Assembly (NCBI GenBank): GCA_012030815.1
Contig: JAAUVF010000071.1
Location: forward strand, 1-5,574
Reading direction: 5' to 3'
Length of the DNA: 5,574 bases
DNA from: Nanobdellota archaeon
GTDB taxonomy: Archaea > Thermoproteota > Nitrososphaeria > Nitrososphaerales > Nitrosopumilaceae
This document shows, piece after piece, positions 1 to 5,406 of this stretch. Each line of letters begins with the position of its first letter. Position 1 is the first letter of the stretch. The translations under genes were made by a program, and so were the position numbers. Under the pieces are notes generated by a model that saw only the letters and a program-made list of their open reading frames with translations, was not told the DNA's origin and did not search any database.

Positions 1-1
1 A

Positions 2-211
2 AAAACTGGAAATATTACCCAAGATATTGAAGAAGCACGCACATATCTTGAGAAATTAGATAATTTTGATTACAAATTCAAAATTGGAGAATATTTTCTC
101 AACAAGTGGCACTTTAGATCCCTGATCAATCACTATGTGACTCTTGCAAGTAAAGGTCAGATGAAAGTCAGCTTTAAAGATCTTCTAACATTACTTGCAG
201 CAAAGAATTAG
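2..211 (+). CDS. C-terminal fragment of an unrecognised protein, cut by the left edge
   Basis: An open frame of 69 codons runs from the left edge to TAG at 209-211. It reads like real protein: a charged helical start (DIEEARTYLEKLDNF), an aromatic stretch (FKIGEYFLNKWHFRSLINHY), then a lysine- and leucine-rich end. I recognise no family. It does not resemble the part of class II RNR expected just upstream of the FLPNSPT motif, such as an ATP-cone or an ETP-x-x-M/L-F-R-R-V-A-like segment. Its stop lies inside the first recognisable RNR codons, which are in another frame. Either it is the tail of a different gene joined to a truncated RNR, or one A is missing near 202-205, in which case the frame would read straight on as AAKELDGYADK. 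It is coding-like, but its identity is unknown. Confidence 0.45.
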   Translation, partial: KTGNITQDIEEARTYLEKLDNFDYKFKIGEYFLNKWHFRSLINHYVTLASKGQMKVSFKDLLTLLAAKN

Positions 212-1038
212 ATGGATACGCAGACAAAATCACAGAATATTTTGAATTGATGACTGCACAAGACTTTCTGCCAAATTCACCAACAATGATGAATGCTGGC
301 GGTAGACTCGGTCAGCTTTCTGCATGTTTTGTACTTGGAATGCCAGATGACATGGAAAAAATCATGAAATCAACTTCTGATGCAGCACTAATATTCAAAT
401 CCGGTGGAGGCGTTGGAATCAACTATTCTGATCTTCGTGAAGAAGGCGACATTGTTGCATCAACATCAGGTGTAGCATCAGGTCCAGTCTCTTTTATGAA
501 CATCATCAATACTGTTACTGAAGTTGTAAAACAAGGTGGCAAAAGAAGAGGAGCCAACATGGGAATTATTGAAGCTTGGCATCCAGATGTTGAAAAATTC
601 ATCACAAATAAAACAGAACCTGGCATATTGGAGAACTTTAATGTCAGTGTAGGCATTTGGGAAGACTTTTGGCATTCACTTGTCAATACAACTGATGGAA
701 AGTACATGTTACGTAGTCCACGTGACAGAAAACCAGTAAAAGAAATCAATGCACATCAATTAATTGATTTGATAGCCTTGTCTGCATGGAAGAGTGCAGA
801 ACCTGGATTGATCTTCTTTGATCAAATTAACAAATACAATGTATTTGCTAAAGCAAGACAAGCTCCACTACGAGCTACAAACCCATGTGGAGAACAAAGT
901 CTTTATCCATACGAATCATGCAATCTTGGTTCTATAAACTTGGTAAATCTCGTCAAGAGAAAAGCTGATGGAGAATATGAATTTGATTGGCAAAGATATG
1001 AAGAAACAATCAGAAAAACAACCAGATTCTTAGCATAA
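202..1038 (+). CDS. nrdJ: Class II (B12-dependent) ribonucleotide reductase, fragment 1 of 3
   Basis: This is the first half of the catalytic ten-stranded barrel of a ribonucleotide reductase, which makes deoxyribonucleotides in the cytoplasm. Recognisable protein begins near 202 (KELDGYADKI), with TTG at 247 and ATG at 250 as possible but probably not genuine starts. Motifs in order, numbered from the TTG: FLPNSPTMMNAGG at 7-19; LSACFVL with redox Cys27; KSGGGVG at 51-57; QGGKRRGANMG at 96-106; NPCGEQ at 212-217 with the Asn/Cys/Glu radical-chemistry residues; and CNLGSINL at 225-232 with the second redox cysteine. These motifs fit class II. The ATP-cone and N-terminal domain are absent. The frame ends at TAA 1036-1038 after FLA; dropping C1034 restores LDNIIDVNHYPVKEID, which continues in fragment 2. 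The product as written would be inactive. Confidence 0.93.
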   Translation, partial: KELDGYADKITEYFELMTAQDFLPNSPTMMNAGGRLGQLSACFVLGMPDDMEKIMKSTSDAALIFKSGGGVGINYSDLREEGDIVASTSGVASGPVSFMNIINTVTEVVKQGGKRRGANMGIIEAWHPDVEKFITNKTEPGILENFNVSVGIWEDFWHSLVNTTDGKYMLRSPRDRKPVKEINAHQLIDLIALSAWKSAEPGLIFFDQINKYNVFAKARQAPLRATNPCGEQSLYPYESCNLGSINLVNLVKRKADGEYEFDWQRYEETIRKTTRFLA

Positions 1039-1924
1039 CATCATTGATGTAAATCATTATCCTGTAAAAGAAATTGATATTGCATCAAAAGATTCTAGAA
1101 GAATTGGATTGGGTGTAATGGGAGTAGCAGATCTATTATACAAATTAAAGATTCCATACAACTCCAAAGAAGGATACGACCTACAATCAAAACTATCTGA
1201 AGCATTGACTTATTATTCAATGGAAGAAAGTGTGGCACTTGCAAAATCTAGAGGTGAATTCCCACTATGTTCAAAAACAGAATATCCTGAAGGCAAGATT
1301 CCAATTGCAGGGTATTATGAGAAACCAAAAGAATCACACTGCTATGAATGGGATGCACTAATTGAGAAGATCAAGAAACATGGAATACGAAATGTTCTAA
1401 CTACTACAGTAGCTCCAACAGGAACCCTCTCTATGATTGCAGATTGCTCAAACGGGATGGAGCCAGCATTTGCTCTAGTATTTGAAAAGAGAGTAACTGT
1501 AGGTAGATTCTTCTACACAAACAAAATTGTTGAACAAGCACTCAAAGAACATGGTCTATACAGCGATGAACTACTTGCAAAGATTGCAGACAACTATGGA
1601 TCATTAAAAGGAATTCCTGAAATTCCACAATGGATGCAAGATGTCTATGTAACTGCAATGGACATTCACTGGGCAGATCATCTAATGGCTCAAGGTGTAT
1701 GGCAAGATTGGATTGGAAATGCAATTGCCAAGACAATTAACATGCCATATGATGTTACAGCAGAAGATGTAAAATCTGCATATCTGTTGGCACATGAATT
1801 GGGACTAAAAGGAATCACAGTATATCGTGATGGTTCAAGACACAAACAAGTACTTCACATGACAAGTGAAAATGCACAAAAGTATTTGATGTTACACCAA
1901 GCGAACATGTTACTAGATATGTGA
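1037..1924 (+). CDS. nrdJ: Class II ribonucleotide reductase, fragment 2 of 3
   Basis: This is the second half of the same barrel, in the next frame. RNR-like sequence starts at 1037 (NIIDVNHYPVKEID). TTG at 1109 gives the longest frame with a nominal start, but it lies inside the conserved RRIGLGVMGVADLLY segment and is not a true start. Further motifs, numbered from that TTG, are TTVAPTGTLSMIA at 99-111, which in RNRs is part of the active-site barrel and phosphate-binding loop, then CSNGMEPAFAL, KTINMP at 208-213, and KGITVYRDGSR at 234-244 near the end of the catalytic domain. RNR homology stops at the A-run 1878-1881. The last 14 codons (YLMLHQANMLLDM and stop) are out-of-frame translation. 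One extra A there restores NAQKVFDVTPSEHVTRYVTT, running into fragment 3. The end overlaps fragment 3. Confidence 0.93.
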   Translation, partial: NIIDVNHYPVKEIDIASKDSRRIGLGVMGVADLLYKLKIPYNSKEGYDLQSKLSEALTYYSMEESVALAKSRGEFPLCSKTEYPEGKIPIAGYYEKPKESHCYEWDALIEKIKKHGIRNVLTTTVAPTGTLSMIADCSNGMEPAFALVFEKRVTVGRFFYTNKIVEQALKEHGLYSDELLAKIADNYGSLKGIPEIPQWMQDVYVTAMDIHWADHLMAQGVWQDWIGNAIAKTINMPYDVTAEDVKSAYLLAHELGLKGITVYRDGSRHKQVLHMTSENAQKYLMLHQANMLLDM

Positions 1925-2130
1925 CAACAATGATCTCAAACCAATACATTAAATCACATGTACATGATTCACTGGAACTCAAAGTTCATGATGAAGAAAT
2001 TACATCAGAACCTACTAGACAAGAAGTATCAGAAGATCGTTTATGTCCAACATGCAAAAATAACCTTGTTTTTGTAGAAGGATGTAGTATTTGCATCGAA
2101 TGTGGTTACAGCGGTTGTACTTCTGGATAG
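1882..2130 (+). CDS. nrdJ: Class II ribonucleotide reductase, fragment 3 of 3: C-terminal cysteine tail
   Basis: This is the C-terminal tail of the broken RNR, back in the frame of fragment 1. Homology begins at 1882 (VFDVTPSEHVTRYV); GTG at 1921 is only a nominal start. After a charged, probably flexible linker comes a compact cysteine cluster, CPTC, GCSICIEC and GYSGC, with Cys at 42, 45, 55, 58, 61 and 66 counted from the GTG. Many class II RNRs end in such a zinc-ribbon-like segment followed by a Gly-Tyr-Ser-x-Cys end. In the family the C-terminal cysteines are thought to pass reducing equivalents from thioredoxin-like donors to the active-site disulfide. The tail is intact and ends at a normal TAG, so the gene appears complete at the 3' end. 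The three pieces together would give about 640 residues. Confidence 0.9.
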   Translation, partial: VFDVTPSEHVTRYVTTMISNQYIKSHVHDSLELKVHDEEITSEPTRQEVSEDRLCPTCKNNLVFVEGCSICIECGYSGCTSG

Positions 2131-2145
2131 AGAAGAAAATCACCA

Positions 2146-2169
2146 TCTTTTTTACTTCCTTTTCTTTTT
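2146..2169 (+). terminator. T-rich transcription terminator after the RNR
   Basis: A pyrimidine tract begins 15 bases after the RNR stop, with T runs at 2148-2153, 2160-2163 and 2165-2169. Archaeal RNA polymerase stops at such U-runs without a hairpin. I see no stem-loop in front of it. It also separates the RNR from the next gene, which starts at 2178. Confidence 0.5.
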
Positions 2170-2177
2170 GATTCAGC

Positions 2178-3308
2178 ATGGATAGAAAGATCTTAGGAAT
2201 CTCTGTAGGAACTGCTGCAATAGTAATCGCCTTAGTTATGGTTACAGCATTCATGTATGCGCCAGACTCAAAACCAATCCAAACTCAAAATAATAATGAA
2301 AAAATTGGTCTTGTAATTAATACACCACATTCAGCCATAACTCTACAAGACTTGAATCAAATTTACTCTGAAGCATCTGCGACTGGCATTGGAAGAAGTA
2401 ATGTCTACATGTTTTGGAATATTATTGAGCCTGTAAAAGGAGAATATGACTGGGAACAATCAGATGTATTGATGAGTTTTAATAAAAATAATAATCTCAA
2501 AGTTACATTATTTTTTTCTGTTATTAACGGAGAGACACTAGGACCATTTCCAAATTGGATTGGAAGACCATCTCTTAATGCAATTGGTGAAGATAGACTA
2601 GCTAATATCCTTGATGCAATATTGTCTAGATATGACATCATAGATACAGTTGTAATTGCTGGAGAAACAGAATCACAATTTCGTTATTACGAACAAAATA
2701 TTCCTGTATACAAAGAACTTTTCAATGGAGTATATGCTAAATTAAAAGAAAAACACCCCGATGTGCAAATAGGTAATGGATTTGCATTACACAACGTGTT
2801 AAATAAAAATCTGGAGCATGTTGTAACTGATCTTGCGTTAGGTGATTTTGTTGCTTTTTCGTATTTCCCAGTTGATGTACTAAATGATATTGTCAAAACA
2901 CCAGAAGAGGCTAAAGCAGATTTAGAAAAAATCTTTGAAATAATACCTGATAAAAAAATTGGACTTTTTGAGGTAAGTTGGAGTACTTCTAATTTTGTAG
3001 GAGGTAATGAAACATCGCAACAAATGTTTGTAGAAAAATCATTTGAATTCTATACTGAAAATGAATCTAAAATAGAATTTCTAACATGGTATAGGCAATA
3101 TGATAGACCAGATGGTACATGTGTAATTGATAGACCAGAAATTGCCAATCAAACTCTTACTGTAGGAGGGGGCTCTAGTTTTGGAAGTAGTGAATACATA
3201 ATGGAAAGATTAAGTCATTACATTTGTAGTGCTGGATTAATGAGTGTTAATGGAACTGAAAAACCTAGTTGGAATGAATTTAAAAATCAGATAGAAATGA
3301 TCAACTAA
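2178..3308 (+). CDS. Membrane-anchored glycoside-hydrolase-like TIM-barrel protein
   Basis: This 376-residue protein starts at ATG 2178, just after the T-tract. Residues 5-26 (LGISVGTAAIVIALVMVTAF) form one hydrophobic segment after a short basic start (MDRK), so it is a signal anchor with the body outside the cell. A polar linker (about 28-41) leads into a domain that looks like a clan GH-A TIM barrel. It has FWNIIEPVKGEYDW at 79-92, the typical first strand-loop of GH10/GH42/GH53-like enzymes; VVIAGETES at 158-166 with acidic Glu163 and Glu165; and KIGLFEVSW at 260-268 with Glu265. One of the first pair and Glu265 are plausible acid/base and nucleophile. Cys315 and Cys350 could form a disulfide. 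I cannot assign the GH family or the substrate, and loss of catalysis is possible. It lies one base upstream of nep1. Confidence 0.6.
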   Translation: MDRKILGISVGTAAIVIALVMVTAFMYAPDSKPIQTQNNNEKIGLVINTPHSAITLQDLNQIYSEASATGIGRSNVYMFWNIIEPVKGEYDWEQSDVLMSFNKNNNLKVTLFFSVINGETLGPFPNWIGRPSLNAIGEDRLANILDAILSRYDIIDTVVIAGETESQFRYYEQNIPVYKELFNGVYAKLKEKHPDVQIGNGFALHNVLNKNLEHVVTDLALGDFVAFSYFPVDVLNDIVKTPEEAKADLEKIFEIIPDKKIGLFEVSWSTSNFVGGNETSQQMFVEKSFEFYTENESKIEFLTWYRQYDRPDGTCVIDRPEIANQTLTVGGGSSFGSSEYIMERLSHYICSAGLMSVNGTEKPSWNEFKNQIEMIN

Positions 3309-3309
3309 A

Positions 3310-3978
3310 ATGTTTTCTCTAATTCTAGCAGAATCTGCATTAGAGATTGTTCCTCCAGAATTACAAGATCATTCATCAGTATTATCACATGCACAAAAAC
3401 TAGGAAAACATCCATCTGAAATATTGCTTGATAACTCTTGGCATTTTGCAGCAATGAAAGGAATCAATAATGAAATTAAACGAGGGAGGCCTGATCTAGT
3501 TCATTTTTCTGTATTGGAAGCAACTTCAATTCCGTTATACTCGGAAAATAAAATCAAAATCTATATTCATACAGTTGACGATTACGTTATTTACATTGGA
3601 GAAAATGTCCACATTCCAAAATCATATCATAGATTTGAGGGTTTAATTGAAAAATTATTTTTAGAAAGAACGATTCAATCTGGTTCAAATATACTATTAG
3701 AAATTAAAAAAAAATCCTTTACTGAATTAGTTAATGAAATAAAACCATCAAAAACTATTGGATTTTCAACTAAAGGACAACTAAGTTCATTTGAAAAAAT
3801 AAGCTCACAAATTTCAAATAATTCATGTATAGTTATAGGCGGATTTCAAAAAGGTCACTTCTCTGAATCAATAAACGGTAAAATGGATCACTTGTTTTCA
3901 GTTGGAAACTTGTCTTATGAGGCTCATGTGGTGGTTGCACGTATGCTATATGAGTATGAAAAAACCGTTTTTATGTAG
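3310..3978 (+). CDS. nep1: Nep1/Emg1 rRNA pseudouridine N1-methyltransferase
   Basis: This 222-residue SPOUT-class methyltransferase belongs to the Nep1 (Emg1) family. In archaea and eukaryotes these enzymes use S-adenosylmethionine to methylate N1 of a pseudouridine in small-subunit rRNA, and they act as dimers in ribosome assembly. Visible hallmarks are the N-terminal LILAESALEIVPPEL at 4-18, which fixes the start; EILLDNSWH at 37-45; the RNA-binding RGRPDLVH at 58-65; IYIHTVDD at 84-91; IPKSYHRFEGLIEKLF at 102-117; the knot loop IGGFQKGHFS at 176-185; and YEAHVVVARMLYEYE at 203-217. The knot loop is more often GGFPHGDF in relatives, so QKGH is a mild variant. The ATG lies one base after the upstream stop, with only a weak TGATC match to the Shine-Dalgarno end at 3298-3302. 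Co-transcription with the upstream gene is likely. Confidence 0.92.
   Translation: MFSLILAESALEIVPPELQDHSSVLSHAQKLGKHPSEILLDNSWHFAAMKGINNEIKRGRPDLVHFSVLEATSIPLYSENKIKIYIHTVDDYVIYIGENVHIPKSYHRFEGLIEKLFLERTIQSGSNILLEIKKKSFTELVNEIKPSKTIGFSTKGQLSSFEKISSQISNNSCIVIGGFQKGHFSESINGKMDHLFSVGNLSYEAHVVVARMLYEYEKTVFM
3968..3975 (+). promoter_or_regulatory. Possible TATA box of the tRNA gene
   Basis: TTTTTATG is centred about 29 bases upstream of the mature tRNA 5' end and overlaps the last codons of nep1. The spacing suits an archaeal TATA box for a transcript starting a few bases before the tRNA. The sequence is only loosely TATA-like. Confidence 0.3.
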
Positions 3979-3986
3979 GAAATTAA

Positions 3987-3998
3987 TTTTATTTTCTT
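3987..3998 (+). terminator. Possible T-rich terminator after nep1
   Basis: TTTTATTTTCTT follows the nep1 stop by 8 bases and ends just before the tRNA. It fits a U-run terminator, but the tRNA might instead be processed from a read-through transcript. Confidence 0.35.
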
Positions 3999-4000
3999 GT

Positions 4001-4074
4001 GCAGTCATAGTATAGCCTGGTTAGTATTCGAGGTTTCCAACCTTGTGACGCGGGTTCGAATCCCGCTGACTGCA
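4001..4074 (+). tRNA. trnG(ucc): tRNA-Gly(UCC)
   Basis: A full cloverleaf folds by eye. The acceptor stem is GCAGTCA 4001-4007 with TGACTGC 4067-4073, all seven pairs Watson-Crick. The discriminator is A4074, and no CCA is encoded. The D stem is 4010-4013 with 4024-4027 (two G-U pairs), with GG at 4019-4020 in the loop. The anticodon stem is 4029-4033 with 4041-4045, and its loop TTTCCAA puts anticodon TCC at 4036-4038, which reads GGA and, by wobble, other Gly codons. There is a 4-base variable loop (TGAC). The T stem is 4050-4054 with 4062-4066, with loop TTCGAAT. No intron is present. Confidence 0.97.
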
Positions 4075-4084
4075 TTTTCTCTCT
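4075..4084 (+). terminator. Short T/C tract after the tRNA
   Basis: TTTTCTCTCT begins immediately after the discriminator base. A U-rich trailer directly behind an archaeal tRNA is a plausible termination site, although the T run is only four bases. Confidence 0.4.
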
Positions 4085-4090
4085 ATAAAG
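4083..4090 (+). promoter_or_regulatory. TATA box of the RNase P component 4 gene
   Basis: CTATAAAG is centred about 39 bases upstream of ATG 4126. A start about 26 bases downstream of the box (around 4112) would give a leader of roughly 14 bases without a Shine-Dalgarno site. It lies right behind the tRNA trailer, so this gene probably has its own promoter. Confidence 0.45.
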
Positions 4091-4125
4091 AAAACCAATT
4101 TCTAGGTGTATGTTGATTAATCATT

Positions 4126-4428
4126 ATGAAGCCAGCTCTTAGGCAAATTGCATTAGAACGAATGCAGATTCTAATTAAAAGTGCGATTTCTAATGCTAGA
4201 ATAAATCCAGAACTATCTCAGCGACAAGCATCTCTTGCACAAAGAATTAGTACAAGGCACAAAATCCGTATGCCTTATGAATTAAAAATTGTCTTTTGTA
4301 AAAAATGCAAGTCTTTTATCGCACCAGGAATAAATTCTAAAATTCGTCTTGGTCGAACATCTGTAAAATCGATCAGAATTTCATGTAACCTATGTGGGCA
4401 CATTTATCGTAAAATAATAGATCAATAA
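4126..4428 (+). CDS. rnp4: RNase P protein component 4 (Rpp21/Rpr2 family)
   Basis: This 100-residue protein is a subunit of archaeal RNase P, the ribonucleoprotein that cuts 5' leaders from precursor tRNAs. The family (Rpp21/Rpr2/Snm1) has an N-terminal helical part and a C-terminal zinc ribbon, and both are visible. Residues 3-50 are helical and basic and contain the characteristic LSQRQASLAQRISTRHKIRMP. Cys58-x2-Cys61 and Cys87-x2-Cys90 supply the four zinc ligands around a basic strand (INSKIRLGRT). In characterised archaea this subunit pairs with Rpp29. The length is normal for the family. ATG 4126 gives a complete helix, and no upstream alternative is needed. The TAA at 4426-4428 directly abuts the stop of the convergent gene. 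Lying just after a tRNA gene fits its function, though that may be chance. Confidence 0.92.
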   Translation: MKPALRQIALERMQILIKSAISNARINPELSQRQASLAQRISTRHKIRMPYELKIVFCKKCKSFIAPGINSKIRLGRTSVKSIRISCNLCGHIYRKIIDQ

Positions 4429-4953
4429 TTATTCTTGTTCGTTAATTATGTTAAGAGTCATACTTGTTTTAATGTGGGGTAGTTTTCTGATGGCCTTTGT
4501 AATTATGTTCTCCAATGTTTTGTTATCTGTGGTTTCTATCTTACAAATAACATCATAAAATCCAAAAACTACATCTGCTTCTTTTACTTCAGATATATGA
4601 CTTAGATTTTTTAATGTCGTAAATTCTTCTCCTTTATCACAATGAATTACTACATATGCCTGAGTGTGATTATGCCCCAACATCATTCCAATTATCTTCT
4701 CAGATGCTTGAAATAACTCCCCTGATTCAGACCTAGTCAAAGTAACAGTAGAGCTAATTTTTGGTATTTTACGAATCGCTTTAGTAACAATCTCTTGAAT
4801 ATCCTGGTCAGTAGGTGATTCTATCTGTATCACAATATCATAAAGACCAAGTGTACCATGAGATTCTTTTACCCCGTTAATTTTTTTTAGTGATGAAATT
4901 ACTTCTTTTTCTGAACCCAATTCACAATTTATCATGACATATGCTTTTGCCAT
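4429..4953 (-). CDS. Tandem Lrp/AsnC effector-domain (RAM) protein without a DNA-binding domain
   Basis: This 174-residue protein consists of two copies of the Lrp/AsnC ligand-binding (RAM) fold. Copy 1 covers about residues 3-73 and copy 2 about 98-168, with a polar linker between. The copies match closely in AYVMINC/AYVVIHC, GLYDIV/GFYDVI and TKAIRKIP/TKAIRKLP. The family folds as an alpha/beta ferredoxin-like unit that oligomerises and binds amino acids or other small molecules between subunits. No helix-turn-helix is present, so it should not bind DNA in the Lrp manner; an effector sensor or a partner of another regulator is a reasonable inference. ATG 4953 opens directly into strand 1. 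It starts two bases after the stop of the zinc-finger gene, with no Shine-Dalgarno site, which implies a two-gene transcript. Its ligand cannot be told from sequence. Confidence 0.88.
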   Translation of the reverse strand: MAKAYVMINCELGSEKEVISSLKKINGVKESHGTLGLYDIVIQIESPTDQDIQEIVTKAIRKIPKISSTVTLTRSESGELFQASEKIIGMMLGHNHTQAYVVIHCDKGEEFTTLKNLSHISEVKEADVVFGFYDVICKIETTDNKTLENIITKAIRKLPHIKTSMTLNIINEQE

Positions 4954-4955
4954 TT

Positions 4956-5183
4956 TTACTGAACTTGTTTTTCACGCTTTGGTTTTGAATGAGCCTTAAT
5001 CATATGTTTTTTTGTTCTTTCCGAATCTGTAAATTTCATATTGCAAATTTTACACGTATTCGTAAACTGTGGTTCTTTTTTGAATACCTCTTTCAATTTC
5101 GGAACCTGTATTTTCTTTGAAATTGTTGTTTTGAATTCCACACTTTGACAAGAAATTATTGATACTAAAACATCACTTAACAA
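4956..5183 (-). CDS. Small single C2H2 zinc-finger protein
   Basis: This 75-residue protein has one classical C2H2 finger: Cys44-x2-Cys47-x12-His60-x4-His65 (CKICNMKFTDSERTKKHMIKAH), with the usual Phe at finger position 8. A lysine/arginine-rich tail (KPKREKQ) follows. The N-terminal 43 residues are lysine-rich with a short hydrophobic start (LSDVLVSIISC) and have no domain I recognise. One finger alone seldom gives sequence-specific DNA binding, so contact with RNA or protein is equally possible. The frame starts at TTG 5183. No in-frame ATG precedes the finger, and GTG 5141 is an alternative that would shorten it by 14 residues. A TATA-like box about 25 bases upstream suggests a leaderless mRNA starting near the TTG. 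It is the first gene of a unit with the RAM-domain gene. Confidence 0.8.
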   Translation of the reverse strand: MLSDVLVSIISCQSVEFKTTISKKIQVPKLKEVFKKEPQFTNTCKICNMKFTDSERTKKHMIKAHSKPKREKQVQ

Positions 5184-5189
5184 TGTTAA
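5179..5189. promoter_or_regulatory. Palindromic motif over the zinc-finger start codon, copy 1
   Basis: AACAATGTTAA lies inside a perfect palindrome, TTAACA-A-TGTTAA (5177-5189). It covers the TTG start and the predicted transcription start. The same 11 bases occur on the other strand at 5388-5398. The position suits a repressor operator, but no regulator is identified. Confidence 0.35.
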
Positions 5190-5204
5190 CTTGATTTTCT
5201 TTAA

Positions 5205-5212
5205 TTTTATTA
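5205..5212 (-). promoter_or_regulatory. TATA box of the zinc-finger/RAM operon
   Basis: Read on the minus strand this is TAATAAAA, centred about 25 bases before the TTG at 5183. At usual archaeal spacing transcription would start at or within a base or two of that codon, giving a leaderless mRNA. Confidence 0.45.
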
Positions 5213-5227
5213 ATCAAATATGAAGGA

Positions 5228-5406
5228 AAATGCAGAAGCATCTCTGGGAAAAATATCCGTGTCTTAGACCTAAATGAAACTACGATTACTTATATGCAAA
5301 TTTATGAATTCTTGGAATTTTTCCTTTGGAGTAGATGAACACTTCTGCATTTGGTTATGATTTGGATCTTTGGTATTTAGATAATGCTTAACATTGTTCA
5401 TCTACT
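5228..5406. repeat. Nested inverted repeats in the divergent intergenic region
   Basis: No convincing gene lies in 5184-5435, but pairing is dense. Pairing A: AAATGCAGAAG 5228-5238 with 5342-5352, continued by CATCT 5239-5243 with 5333-5337 across a 4-base bulge, then GGAAAAAT 5247-5254 with 5317-5324. Pairing B: AGTAGATGAACA 5330-5341 with 5395-5406, twelve perfect pairs, enclosing GCATT 5347-5351 with AATGC 5383-5387. A and B compete for 5333-5341 and 5347-5351, so they exclude each other. This could be a structured non-coding RNA, a switching leader or control region, or the remains of a small mobile element. I recognise no known RNA family. Confidence 0.5.
5388..5398. promoter_or_regulatory. 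Second copy of the palindromic motif, upstream of the right-edge gene
   Basis: TTAACATTGTT is the exact reverse complement of the motif at 5179-5189. It lies just upstream of the TATA-like box at 5407-5415 and is itself a near-palindrome (TTAACATTGTTC). A shared operator for both divergent promoters is the inference. It overlaps the right arm of the 12-base inverted repeat. Confidence 0.35.

Noticed and set aside
1..250. Intein end interrupting the RNR
   Set aside because: RNRs often host inteins, but the upstream peptide lacks the C-terminal splicing block (His-Asn followed by Cys/Ser/Thr) and sits away from the usual active-site insertion points.
423..749. Reverse-strand open frames within the RNR (423-749, 478-675 and 1542-1736)
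   Set aside because: They lie opposite strongly conserved RNR protein and their translations are low-complexity and unrelated to any family I know.
1030..1884. Programmed ribosomal frameshifting in the RNR
   Set aside because: No slippery heptamer or downstream structure is evident, and two shifts in opposite directions in a housekeeping enzyme fit simple indels better.
2015..2896. Reverse-strand open frames at 2015-2254, 2405-2641 and 2687-2896
   Set aside because: They are antisense to the RNR tail and the GH-like gene, which have clear coding character. The first also runs through the T-rich terminator and the signal-anchor codons.
4001..4074. Integration site (att) in the tRNA-Gly gene
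   Set aside because: No partial repeat of the tRNA 3' end and no integrase are visible in the window.
4429..4953. Full-length Lrp/AsnC transcription factor
   Set aside because: The protein opens directly with a RAM-domain strand and has no helix-turn-helix; the extra length is a second RAM copy.
5330..5406. C/D-box sRNA in the divergent intergenic region
   Set aside because: AGATGAA resembles box C, but no CTGA box D or D' exists on either strand of 5184-5435.
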